Origin: an uncultured Pseudodesulfovibrio sp.
GTDB lineage: Bacteria; Desulfobacterota; Desulfovibrionia; Desulfovibrionales; Desulfovibrionaceae
Assembly (NCBI GenBank): GCA_947259235.1
Contig: CAMYLL010000046.1
Span: forward strand, 1-12,837
Direction: 5' to 3'
DNA length: 12,837 nt
The notes beneath the pieces were generated by a model. It made no database searches. It worked only from the letters and a program-made list of their open reading frames with translations, and was not told the DNA's origin. A program made the position numbers and the translations under genes. This document shows, piece by piece, positions 1 to 6,352 of the stretch; positions within the stretch are counted from its first letter, which is position 1; each line of letters begins with the position of its first letter.

Positions 1-159
1 AAAGCCCATGTCTTTGAGGCCGGTGACAACGGACGGGCCTTCCGCGGTGAACAGCTCCAGGCCGACCTTGAGCCAGGTGGCCGCGCCCCGGAGCGACCGG
101 GCCATGGCCAGGGCGGACGCGCCGTCCCCGTAGTCGAGCGCGACGACCAGCTCAGCCAT
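1..159 (-). CDS. pyrF: Orotidine 5'-phosphate decarboxylase, N-terminal part (runs off left edge)
   Basis: The 53 residues present begin with an ATG at 157-159 and read out of the window on the left. They match the start of orotidine 5'-monophosphate decarboxylase, the last step of UMP synthesis in the cytoplasm. The first beta strand LVVALDY carries the substrate-binding aspartate (D9), and [14 protein letters not shown] carries the conserved lysine (K31), the same spacing as in bacterial PyrF proteins. The start is supported by a strong ribosome site, GGAGG, five bases upstream, which lies inside the 3' end of gmk. The first 8 bases of pyrF overlap the end of gmk, so translation is probably coupled. 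The catalytic Asp-Lys-Asp cluster and the rest of the barrel lie outside the window, so integrity cannot be judged. Confidence 0.9.
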   Translation of the reverse strand, partial: MAELVVALDYGDGASALAMARSLRGAATWLKVGLELFTAEGPSVVTGLKDMGF

Positions 160-790
160 CGGTCCTCCAGGTCTGAAGGATGCTGTCCAGTATACCGGGC
201 CGCAGGGAGGGCTTGCACCGCCCGGCCAGATACACGGCCCGGAGTTCCTCATAGGCGGTGTCCAAGTCGTCGTTCACCACCCAGTTGTCGAAGAACTCCG
301 CCTGGGCCATCTCGCCGGCGGCGTTCTCCAGCCTGCGGGCGATGGACTCCTCGGAGTCCGTTCCGCGGCCGGTGAGCCTGCGCACCAGCTCGGCCCGCGA
401 CGGCGGCAGCAGAAAGACGAAGGTCCCCTTGTAGAAGGTTTTCTTCAACTGCTTGGCCCCCTGCACGTCGATGTCGAAGAGGACGTCGCGCCCCTCGCCG
501 AGCATCCGTTCCACGGGCTTGGTGGCCGTACCGTAAAAGTTGCCGTGGACCTCGGCCCACTCGCAGAACTCGCCCCGGCTGCGCATGGCCACAAAGGCGT
601 CGCGGCTGACGAAGTTGTATTCGCGCCCGTCCTGCTCCTGGCCCCTGGGAGCACGCGTGGTATAGGAAACCGAGAACCCGAAATCAGGAAACTCCTTCCT
701 GAGCATGTCGATGAGCGTGCTCTTACCCGTACCGCTGGGGGCACAGACCACGAGCACCTGGCCGAGGCGGGAGATGTGTTCGTCCTTCAC
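152..790 (-). CDS. gmk: Guanylate kinase
   Basis: This 212-residue protein has the usual length for guanylate kinase, the cytoplasmic enzyme that turns GMP (or dGMP) plus ATP into GDP plus ADP. The P-loop [10 protein letters not shown] is at residues 16-25. The GMP-binding region follows: SYTTRAPR (42-49), the DGREYNF segment (54-60), the lid stretch [16 protein letters not shown] (73-88), and the DIDVQGA motif (106-112). The start codon is GTG at 788-790, with a GGGGGAG ribosome site six bases upstream. The next ATG would fall after the P-loop, so the GTG start is needed. The gene begins 3 bases after the remA-like stop and overlaps pyrF by 8 bases, so it is an internal operon gene. The yicC-remA-gmk order is also the order known in Bacillus (yloC-remA-gmk). 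All expected motifs are present. Confidence 0.97.
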   Translation of the reverse strand: MKDEHISRLGQVLVVCAPSGTGKSTLIDMLRKEFPDFGFSVSYTTRAPRGQEQDGREYNFVSRDAFVAMRSRGEFCEWAEVHGNFYGTATKPVERMLGEGRDVLFDIDVQGAKQLKKTFYKGTFVFLLPPSRAELVRRLTGRGTDSEESIARRLENAAGEMAQAEFFDNWVVNDDLDTAYEELRAVYLAGRCKPSLRPGILDSILQTWRTDG

Positions 791-793
791 CGG

Positions 794-1048
794 CTACTCC
801 CCCTCTTCCGCGCTGAACCGCTGGCCGATGGTTTCCGCCTGGATGGCGGAGAGGATGACGTGGTTGGAGTCGGTGACGATGATGGCGCGGGTCTTGCGCC
901 CCTGGGTGGCGTCGATGAGCCGCCCCTCCTGCCGCGCGTCTTCCCTGAGCCGACGCATGGGCGCGCTGGTGGGGTTGACTATGGACACGACGCGGTTCAG
1001 GACCACGAAGTTGCCGAAGCCCACGTTGAGCAATCCCTGTTTCTGCAT
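794..1048 (-). CDS. remA: RemA/DUF370 family DNA-binding regulator homologue
   Basis: This is an 84-residue protein of the DUF370 family, which includes RemA, the Bacillus subtilis DNA-binding activator of extracellular matrix genes. Family features are visible: the N-terminal [19 protein letters not shown] (8-26), SAPMRR (28-33), the [12 protein letters not shown] block (44-55) and [15 protein letters not shown] (60-74). Arginine R19, proline P30 and the basic R51-K52 pair appear to align with residues important for DNA binding or function in Bacillus RemA (alignment from memory). Family members form ring-like oligomers that bend DNA. The ATG start is preceded by a modest GTAGGTAG ribosome site. 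The gene sits between yicC and gmk with a 68-base leader upstream and 3 bases before gmk. Its targets in this organism are unknown; a matrix role is not implied by the sequence. Confidence 0.88.
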   Translation of the reverse strand: MQKQGLLNVGFGNFVVLNRVVSIVNPTSAPMRRLREDARQEGRLIDATQGRKTRAIIVTDSNHVILSAIQAETIGQRFSAEEGE

Positions 1049-1067
1049 AACTACCTACAAAATCCTT

Positions 1068-1085
1068 GAAACTGTTTCGATTATC
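1068..1085 (-). promoter_or_regulatory. Possible internal promoter or operator in the remA leader
   Basis: The 68-base gap between yicC and the remA-like gene contains a -10-like hexamer GATAAT (minus strand, 1080-1085) followed at once by an 11-base palindrome, GAAACTGTTTC (1068-1078). The palindrome would cover the expected transcription start. No convincing -35 hexamer is present at the usual distance, so this is only a candidate internal promoter with an overlapping operator. Confidence 0.25.
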
Positions 1086-1116
1086 CTGCCTGTTCCCGGG
1101 GAGAGCGGCCGGGCGG

Positions 1117-1998
1117 CTACTCGATGTTCTGCACCTGCTCGCGACACCGCTCAAGCTCCGCCTTGAAGTCAACCACCAACCGGCTGACCTCGACATCCTG
1201 GGCCTTGTTGCCGCAGGTGTTGATCTCGCGGAAGGTCTCCTGGATGAGGAAGTCGAGCTTCTTACCCACGTCGCTCTGCGAGCGCAGGGTCTCGCCGATG
1301 CGGGTCAGGTGGGCTTCCAGGCGGGTCAGCTCCTCGGACACATCGAGCTTGTCCGTCAGATAGGCCACTTCCTGGAGCATGCGGTCCTCGGAAAAGTCGG
1401 CCCCGGCGGAATCGAGCATGTCCTTGATGCGCTGGCGCAGGTTGGCCTTCTTCTCCTCAAGGATGTCGGGGATGCGCACGGCCACCGCGTCGGCTATCTC
1501 GCGCAGGGTGTCGAGCCGGTTCGTCAGGTCGACCACCAGCGCCTCGCCCTCCAGGGTTCGGGCGTCCATCCAGTCCTTGAGGGCCGCCTCAAGGCCGGTG
1601 GTCAGGCTCTCGGCCAGGCCGGGATCAGGCTCGTTGCCCGCGTCGCGCCACAGCGACGACATGGAGAGCACCCGGTTGTAGTCGGGCTCGAAGACGCGGC
1701 CTTCGCTCGCGGCCAGCTTCTCCATCTGGCGGAACATGGCCCGGGCCATGGTCTCGTTGAAGGTCACGCCCAGGATTCCGGCGTCCATGACTTCGAGGTT
1801 CAGGGAGATGTCCACCCGGCCGCGCGAGGCGTGGGTGCGCACCACCTTTTCCCATCCGTTCTCCAGCCCGCGCAGGTAGCCGGGCATGCGCCATTTGACG
1901 TCCAGAAAACGCCCGTTGACGCTTTTGATCTCCCAGACGTGGGTCCACGCGTCCTCTGTGGTCTCGAACCGACCGAAACCGGTCATGCTGACAGGCAT
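1117..1998 (-). CDS. yicC: YicC/YloC family endoribonuclease
   Basis: This 293-residue protein has the length and both ends typical of the YicC/YloC family, cytoplasmic single-strand endoribonucleases that, in studied members, take part in RNA and small-RNA decay. The N-terminal domain begins SMTGFGR (4-10) and EIKSVNGRFLDVKWR (23-37), and the C-terminal DUF1732 domain carries GKKLDFLIQE, REINT, NKAQD and the terminal REQVQNIE. These are the family's best conserved blocks and look intact. The ATG start lies one base after the DUF4416 stop codon, and its AAAGGAAG ribosome site is made from the last codons of that gene, which suggests translational coupling. Downstream is a 68-base leader before the remA-like gene. 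The middle of the protein, rich in charged helices, is the usual variable part. Confidence 0.95.
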   Translation of the reverse strand: MPVSMTGFGRFETTEDAWTHVWEIKSVNGRFLDVKWRMPGYLRGLENGWEKVVRTHASRGRVDISLNLEVMDAGILGVTFNETMARAMFRQMEKLAASEGRVFEPDYNRVLSMSSLWRDAGNEPDPGLAESLTTGLEAALKDWMDARTLEGEALVVDLTNRLDTLREIADAVAVRIPDILEEKKANLRQRIKDMLDSAGADFSEDRMLQEVAYLTDKLDVSEELTRLEAHLTRIGETLRSQSDVGKKLDFLIQETFREINTCGNKAQDVEVSRLVVDFKAELERCREQVQNIE

Positions 1999-1999
1999 A

Positions 2000-2539
2000 T
2001 TATTCTTCCTTTCGTTTATTGAGCTTGGTTTTATACAACTGACGCAACTTTGTCAGCCGCGATTTCATGTCACTGCCCGCGTAATCCGGGAAGGTCCAGG
2101 GAAAATCCACCCACCCCCGGTTTTGCCAGATGAGGGTCAGGTCCGCCCAGATGCCCTGCCCCAGATAAATGCGGTGCGAAAAATTCTTGCCCGTGGCCAG
2201 CACGAGCCGCTCCAGGGTGATGAACCCCGGGTCGAGGTTGAACATGCGGCGGCCATCCTCCGCCCGGGCGGACTCAAGACCGTTGGTGAAGCACTTGATC
2301 CCCGCCAGCCCGTCCAGCGGACGCAGCGCCTCGAAAGCCATCAGCCGCCGGGTGATGGGCGTGCCCAGCTCCTGGTCGTAGTAGCCCGTCTGGTCAAAGG
2401 TGAACGGGTCGGTCACCACCTCCGCAGGGCCGAAGCGCGCCTCGAGCTCGCCCAGCAGGTCGGGCCAGCAGGCGTCCCATCGGGCGCAGAGCACCGATAT
2501 GACGAGCAGCCCCGGCAGAGGGGGCTTGGGTACGCTCAC
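2000..2539 (-). CDS. DUF4416 family protein of unknown function
   Basis: This is a protein of 179 residues, the usual size for DUF4416, a family with no established function. It has no signal peptide or membrane segment and is probably cytoplasmic. Distinctive blocks are DPFTFDQTGYYDQELG (44-59), KCFTNGLE (82-89), NLDPGFITLERLVLATGKN (101-119), HRIYLGQGIWADLTL (122-136) and WTFPDY (148-153). The tail is strongly basic (KLRQLYKTKLNKRKEE). I start it at GTG 2537-2539, because the reading frame has no nearby ATG and the homologous region begins directly after this codon. This GTG overlaps the mtaB stop by 4 bases (GTGA), so the two are probably translationally coupled. Its stop is one base before the yicC start. 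The setting between a tRNA methylthiotransferase and an endoribonuclease hints at RNA-related work, but this is inference only. Confidence 0.85.
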   Translation of the reverse strand: MSVPKPPLPGLLVISVLCARWDACWPDLLGELEARFGPAEVVTDPFTFDQTGYYDQELGTPITRRLMAFEALRPLDGLAGIKCFTNGLESARAEDGRRMFNLDPGFITLERLVLATGKNFSHRIYLGQGIWADLTLIWQNRGWVDFPWTFPDYAGSDMKSRLTKLRQLYKTKLNKRKEE

Positions 2540-3849
2540 GGCATGTCCCCACGTGGTTTCTCCGGCAGCGGCTCCACCAGAACGACGCCCCGGTCCTGGC
2601 CCACGGGCCTGCCCCGGACCATGGAACGCGGGCCGCATCCGTCGGGCAGCGCGGTCAGCCTGCACGCGGCGTAATATTCGCTCACTCCCCGCCCGGCCCC
2701 GTCCTGAACCAGCACGTCGAGGTGGTCCAAACCGAGGAGCCGCTCCCTGAACGCCCTGCGCTTGCGGCCGATCAGCCCGCGCAGTCTCTCGGCCCGTGCC
2801 TTGCGTTCGGGCACGTCCACCTGGCTGTCCATCGTGGCGGCGCGGGTTCCGGGCCGCTCGGAGTAGGGAAACACGTGGGCATAGGTCAGCGGCAGCTCGC
2901 GGCACAGGCTCATGGTGTTCTCGAACCCGGCCTCGCCCTCGCCCGGAAAGCCGCAGATGAGGTCCGCGCCCAGCCCCATGACCGGCCAGACCTCGGCCAA
3001 TCCCTTGAGAAAATCCACGGCACAGCGCGGGTCGTAATGCCCCCGGCCCATGGCGCGCAGCACGTCAGGGTCACCGCTTTGCAGCGAGAGATGCAGCTGG
3101 GGGCAGACCATGGGCGATCCGGCCAGGGTGTCGAGGGCCTTGGCCGTGAGCTGGCCTGGCTCCACGGACGAAATGCGAAACCGCGCCCGTCCGGCCCAGC
3201 GCGGCGAGAACTCCCTGTTCAGATGGGTCAGCAGATCCCAGAAATCCGTTGTGCCGGGCAGACCCCGGCCATAGTGGCGCAGGTTGATGCCGCTGAGGAC
3301 CAGCTCGCGAAACCCCGCCTCAAGCAGGCGCGCCACTTCCGCGGCCACCTCGTCCGGCTCCCTGCTCACGGACGGGCCGCGCGTCAGCGGGACGATGCAG
3401 TAGGTACAGCGGTGGGAACAGCCGTCCTGCACCTTGACCACGGCCCGCGCGCGGGAATAGCCGGAGATGGAAAACGGGGCAAAGGCGGCGGGACTGACGG
3501 AAACATCGGCGTCCGGCCCTGGCCCTGCCAGCAGCTCGGCCTTGTCCGCCTGGGGAACCACGCGGACCACGCCGGGCAGGGCGGCCAGCTCGTCAGCCAT
3601 GACCTGGGCGGCGCAGCCGGTGACGATGATCCCGGCTGCGGGATTGGCCCGGTTGAGCCGTCTCACGGTCTTGCGCAGGTCGGCCACGGCATTGGCCGTC
3701 ACCGCGCAGGAGTTGACCAGGATCAGGCTCGCCTCCTCGGGCGAACCGGTCTCAACGGCTCCGCCGTCCCCGGCCCACGCCTCGGCGATGGACCGTGTCT
3801 CGTACTGGTTGATCTTGCACCCCAGGGTGGCGGTGTAAAAGGAAATCAT
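2536..3849 (-). CDS. mtaB: tRNA threonylcarbamoyladenosine C2 methylthiotransferase (MtaB-type radical SAM enzyme)
   Basis: This 437-residue protein belongs to the methylthiotransferase family, most like MtaB, which converts t6A37 of tRNA to ms2t6A. The N-terminal domain opens FYTATLGCKINQYET and supplies three cysteines for the auxiliary iron-sulphur cluster: C11, C48 (VNSCAVT) and C79 (VTGCAAQ). The radical SAM cluster motif CxxxCxxC is C144, C148 and C151 (DGCSHRCTYC). The later barrel segment ADLICGFPGEGEAGFENT is typical, and the C-terminal 60-70 residues should be a TRAM-like RNA-binding domain. I chose the ATG at 3847-3849, because family members start at this point; an in-frame TTG ten codons upstream has a slightly better ribosome site (AGGG) and cannot be excluded. 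The gene is first in the minus-strand run and overlaps DUF4416 by 4 bases. MiaB is less likely given the TLGCKINQYE start. Confidence 0.92.
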   Translation of the reverse strand: MISFYTATLGCKINQYETRSIAEAWAGDGGAVETGSPEEASLILVNSCAVTANAVADLRKTVRRLNRANPAAGIIVTGCAAQVMADELAALPGVVRVVPQADKAELLAGPGPDADVSVSPAAFAPFSISGYSRARAVVKVQDGCSHRCTYCIVPLTRGPSVSREPDEVAAEVARLLEAGFRELVLSGINLRHYGRGLPGTTDFWDLLTHLNREFSPRWAGRARFRISSVEPGQLTAKALDTLAGSPMVCPQLHLSLQSGDPDVLRAMGRGHYDPRCAVDFLKGLAEVWPVMGLGADLICGFPGEGEAGFENTMSLCRELPLTYAHVFPYSERPGTRAATMDSQVDVPERKARAERLRGLIGRKRRAFRERLLGLDHLDVLVQDGAGRGVSEYYAACRLTALPDGCGPRSMVRGRPVGQDRGVVLVEPLPEKPRGDMP

Positions 3850-3854
3850 ATAAT
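3849..3854 (+). promoter_or_regulatory. Candidate -10 element for the lipoprotein genes
   Basis: A perfect TATAAT lies on the plus strand, 52 bases before the first lipoprotein start, overlapping the mtaB start codon. Transcription would begin near 3861. No good -35 hexamer is seen 16-18 bases upstream. On the opposite strand a TATGAT at 3879-3884 could serve mtaB. The 57-base gap is the only space available for both promoters. Confidence 0.35.
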
Positions 3855-3906
3855 GTCGGCCTACTGCTTCGATGAACAATCATACCCTGAAAAAGAAAAT
3901 ACACCC

Positions 3907-4425
3907 ATGACACACACACTGTCCGCCCGCATCCTTTCGCTGCTCCTGGCCACACTCCTGCTCGCATTGCTTGGCGGCTGCGGCATGTCGCAACCCAAAC
4001 TGGCCGGGAACCTGTCCATGACCCTCAAGGACTACGAACAGGCCGTCACGGAATACAACAAGGCCCTCAAGGACGACCCGGACTCGGCGCGCCTGCTGAC
4101 CGGCCTCGGCCGTGCGTACTACAACCTCGGCGAGTACGACAAGGCCGAGGAGGCCTTTCGCCACGCTTCCGATATCGAGGACTATCCGAGCGCGGTCTTC
4201 TATACCGGGCTGTGCCGCATAGCCAAGGGCGACCGCCAGGCCGGTTTCGACATCCTGACCAACTTCCGTTACACAGGCAAGGTCCACGTCACCTCGTCCG
4301 TTCGCGACAGGGCCAAGCTCCTGGCCGCCAACCCGGACCTGACCAGCGAAGCCATAACCCAATCCATGTTCCGGGCCTGGGACGAAGGACTTGAGCGGGA
4401 ACGGGATTCCGGCCGCTCCAGCTAG
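3907..4425 (+). CDS. Small TPR-containing lipoprotein (first of a paralogous pair)
   Basis: This is a predicted 172-residue lipoprotein. A positively charged start and hydrophobic run (residues 8-22) end in LLGGC, with C25 as the lipidated cysteine. G26 at +2 is compatible with outer-membrane sorting. Residues 38-115 form about two tetratricopeptide repeats: YEQAVTEYNKALKDDPDSA, then LGRAYYNLGEYDKAEEAFRHA and the start of a third helix pair. TPRs usually bind other proteins, here probably in the periplasm. The last 75 residues align with the next gene product, sharing AV(F/Y)Y.GL, PD(L/M)T and EG..RER. The start at ATG 3907 was chosen because it gives a complete lipoprotein signal; the ribosome site is poor, only a purine-rich GAAAAAGAAAA stretch. 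A 64-base gap separates it from its paralogue. Partner and pathway are not identifiable. Confidence 0.85.
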   Translation: MTHTLSARILSLLLATLLLALLGGCGMSQPKLAGNLSMTLKDYEQAVTEYNKALKDDPDSARLLTGLGRAYYNLGEYDKAEEAFRHASDIEDYPSAVFYTGLCRIAKGDRQAGFDILTNFRYTGKVHVTSSVRDRAKLLAANPDLTSEAITQSMFRAWDEGLERERDSGRSS

Positions 4426-4489
4426 CCCGCCCGTGCGGACTAAAGCATTTGCCCACAAGGGTCAATGGCATGAGACGGGAGTCAAGACA

Positions 4490-5023
4490 ATGAGACAGAC
4501 GTTGATTGCATGGATCGCCGCCCTCGCCCTGCTGGCGGGATGCGTGTCGACCAGCGTGGGCGTCAGCTCCGGCCCGGGCGGGAGCGTGAGCGCAGGGGTC
4601 GCCGCCACTTCCGGCATGGGCATCACCTTCAGCAGCTATGGCGACTTCCTCTACAGCGGCCCGTACGCCGCCTTCCGCAGCAACCGCGAGGGACTGCGGG
4701 AACATCTCGACGGGAACTACGCGGCGGCAGCCAGGCTGTTCCAGGCCACTCTGCGCGACTATCCCGGGAACCCGGACGCCGTCTACTACCTCGGGCTGTC
4801 CCTCATCAGCGACGGCTCCCGCGACACAGGGTTCGCCACCCTCGGGCAATACCGCGACCCCCTGCGCATGCGCATCACCCAGGAGGTGCGCTGGTGGGCG
4901 AATTATTGCGAAAAGAAACCGGACATGACGCCGCAGGACATCCGCCGGACCATGAACAAGGCCCGCGTTGAAGGCTATCAGCGCGAACGCGAGGAAGCCT
5001 GGGAAAACCGCTGGGACCGCTGA
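4490..5023 (+). CDS. Small TPR-like lipoprotein (second of a paralogous pair)
   Basis: This is a predicted 177-residue lipoprotein with a short signal, MRQTLIAWIAALALLAGC, and a good lipobox LAGC (C18; V19 at +2). A Ser/Gly/Val-rich linker (19-49) follows, then one TPR-like unit, EHLDGNYAAAARLFQATLRDYPGNPDAVYYLGLSL split across residues 71-105. The C-terminal part (97-169) aligns with residues 96-167 of the upstream lipoprotein with a single one-residue gap, so the two arose by duplication. Unlike its neighbour it has a tryptophan pair (W135-W136), an unpaired C140, and a strongly charged end (QREREEAWENRWDR). The start at ATG 4490 has a GGGAG ribosome site at good spacing. Probably co-transcribed with the upstream gene. 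It converges on mnmA with 39 bases between stops and no clear terminator hairpin. Function unknown. Confidence 0.85.
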   Translation: MRQTLIAWIAALALLAGCVSTSVGVSSGPGGSVSAGVAATSGMGITFSSYGDFLYSGPYAAFRSNREGLREHLDGNYAAAARLFQATLRDYPGNPDAVYYLGLSLISDGSRDTGFATLGQYRDPLRMRITQEVRWWANYCEKKPDMTPQDIRRTMNKARVEGYQREREEAWENRWDR

Positions 5024-5062
5024 CCACGCACCGCCAGCCGACCATCACACTGCCTGCACGGA

Positions 5063-6109
5063 TCAGTCCCGCAGGGATTCCTCTATGACGCCACCGCCAA
5101 GGACCGCGCCGTCCTGCGTGTAGACCGCGGCCACCTGTCCCGGGGTCGGCCTGCCGTGCGGCTCCAGGAAATGAAAACGCAGCCTGCCACCGGACATGGC
5201 CCACCGCGCCGGACGGGCCTGCTGGCGATAGCGCGTCTGGAGCATGACCACCTCGGGCCACAGGGCCGGGTCCGCCATGCAGTTGACCTGCCCGGCCACG
5301 CATCCCGGCGAATCAAGGGATTCCCTTGGGCCGACCACCAGCGCGTTGCGCGCCACATCCTTGTCCAGCACATAAAGCGGCTGCGTCCAGGCCACGCCCA
5401 GGCCGCGCCGCTGTCCCTGAGTATGGCGCCACAATCCCTTGTGCCTGCCCACCCGGGTTCCGTCCTCAAGCACGATCGGCCCGCCGCCGGGCATGCGCCC
5501 CCGCCGTACCAGAAACGTCTGATAGTCGTCGCCCGGCACAAAACATATCTCCTGACTCTCGCCCGGCAGGGGCGGCTCAAGGCCACGCTTGGCCAGGGCG
5601 GCGGGCACGTCCCGCTTGCACATCCCGCCCAGGGGGAAATAGGCCAGCCGCAACCTCTCCACTGGGACCAGCGAAAGAAAATAGCTTTGATCCTTGAGGG
5701 AATCGACGCCGCGCACGAGAAGCGTACCATACGGTTCGCGTTCCTCCATGCGGACGTAATGGCCGGTGGCCAGACGGGTGGCCCCGAGGCCCCGGGCCGC
5801 GTCGAGGAGCACGCCGAACTTCATGCGCGGGTTGCACACGGCGCAGGGGTTGGGCGTCAGGCCCGCCCGGTAGTCCGCCGCAAAGGGCGCGACCACCTCG
5901 CGCTCGAATTCCCGGTGCAGGTCCAGGGCGTGAAAGGGAACGCCAAGCTCCCGGCAGGCCCGGTCCAGACCTGCCACCACAGGCTCCCTGTCAGCCCCGG
6001 GCTTGAGAAAATGCCCGTGCACGGCCAGCAGGTCATGCCCGCTCTCACGCATCAGGGCCAGGGTCAGCAGGCTGTCCATGCCGCCGCTCACGGCTACGGC
6101 TGTCTTCAT
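5063..6109 (-). CDS. mnmA: tRNA-specific 2-thiouridylase, MnmA type
   Basis: This 348-residue protein matches MnmA, which adds sulphur to U34 of Lys, Glu and Gln tRNAs using ATP. The PP-loop SGGMDS is at residues 8-13. The first catalytic cysteine is C92 in NPCAVCNPRMKFG, the second is C190 in ESQEICFVPGDDYQTFL, and GHYVR (117-121), KDQSYFL (140-146) and the C-terminal HTQGQRRGLG segment are present. Length fits the family. It is somewhat divergent: the usual SGGVDSS is SGGMDSL, and the usual G..M..W stretch after the second strand is replaced by HGHFLKPG. The start at ATG 6107 follows a GGATGG ribosome site and gives a correct N terminus. Transcription probably starts in the 243-base gap shared with the divergent dipeptidase gene. 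Another PP-loop sulphur transferase is the alternative, but the two cysteine motifs favour MnmA. Confidence 0.88.
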   Translation of the reverse strand: MKTAVAVSGGMDSLLTLALMRESGHDLLAVHGHFLKPGADREPVVAGLDRACRELGVPFHALDLHREFEREVVAPFAADYRAGLTPNPCAVCNPRMKFGVLLDAARGLGATRLATGHYVRMEEREPYGTLLVRGVDSLKDQSYFLSLVPVERLRLAYFPLGGMCKRDVPAALAKRGLEPPLPGESQEICFVPGDDYQTFLVRRGRMPGGGPIVLEDGTRVGRHKGLWRHTQGQRRGLGVAWTQPLYVLDKDVARNALVVGPRESLDSPGCVAGQVNCMADPALWPEVVMLQTRYRQQARPARWAMSGGRLRFHFLEPHGRPTPGQVAAVYTQDGAVLGGGVIEESLRD

Positions 6110-6134
6110 CGTCCATCCAGTGTGTTTTGGGTCC

Positions 6135-6158
6135 GGCGGTCGGGGTCGTCCCCGCGCC
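6135..6158 (-). other. Possible hairpin in the mnmA 5' leader
   Basis: The sequence CGGGG-TCGT-CCCCG (6141-6154) forms a 5-bp stem, extended by GGCG (6135-6138) pairing with CGCC (6155-6158) across a 2-base bulge. On the minus strand it would lie in the mRNA leader, about 25 bases before the mnmA start. It could affect translation or be chance in GC-rich DNA. The opposite side of the gap (6196-6340) shows no feature that I can support. Confidence 0.25.
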
Positions 6159-6167
6159 CTTGGCCGC

Positions 6168-6195
6168 ATCCTAAAGAACAGGATACCGATTGCAA
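6168..6195 (-). promoter_or_regulatory. Candidate sigma70-type promoter for mnmA
   Basis: On the minus strand TTGCAA (6190-6195) and TAGGAT (6168-6173) are 16 bases apart, each matching 4 of 6 consensus positions. Transcription would begin near 6161, giving a leader of about 50 bases. A short inverted repeat, ATCCT/AGGAT (6168-6172 and 6180-6184), overlaps the -10 element. Confidence 0.4.
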
Positions 6196-6352
6196 AGGAT
6201 TTATGGACGCATGAGCGCTTCGGGGTCCGCACGCCGTCCTGCGCGGGCACGGCTGACCAACACGATTTGATCGCCAGGCCGCGGGACGGACGCGCGGAAA
6301 GTGTGCTAGGAAAGAATCCATGCACAACCGCACAAGACAAAGGAGCTTTCAT

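Noticed and set aside
5156..6214. Open frame of 352 codons on the plus strand opposite mnmA
   Set aside because: mnmA has both catalytic cysteines and the PP-loop in the minus frame; the plus frame has no motif.
6320..6352. Upstream ATG extending the dipeptidase by 11 residues
   Set aside because: The ATG at 6353 has an AGGAG site at ideal spacing and a standard signal peptide; the upstream ATG has no ribosome site.
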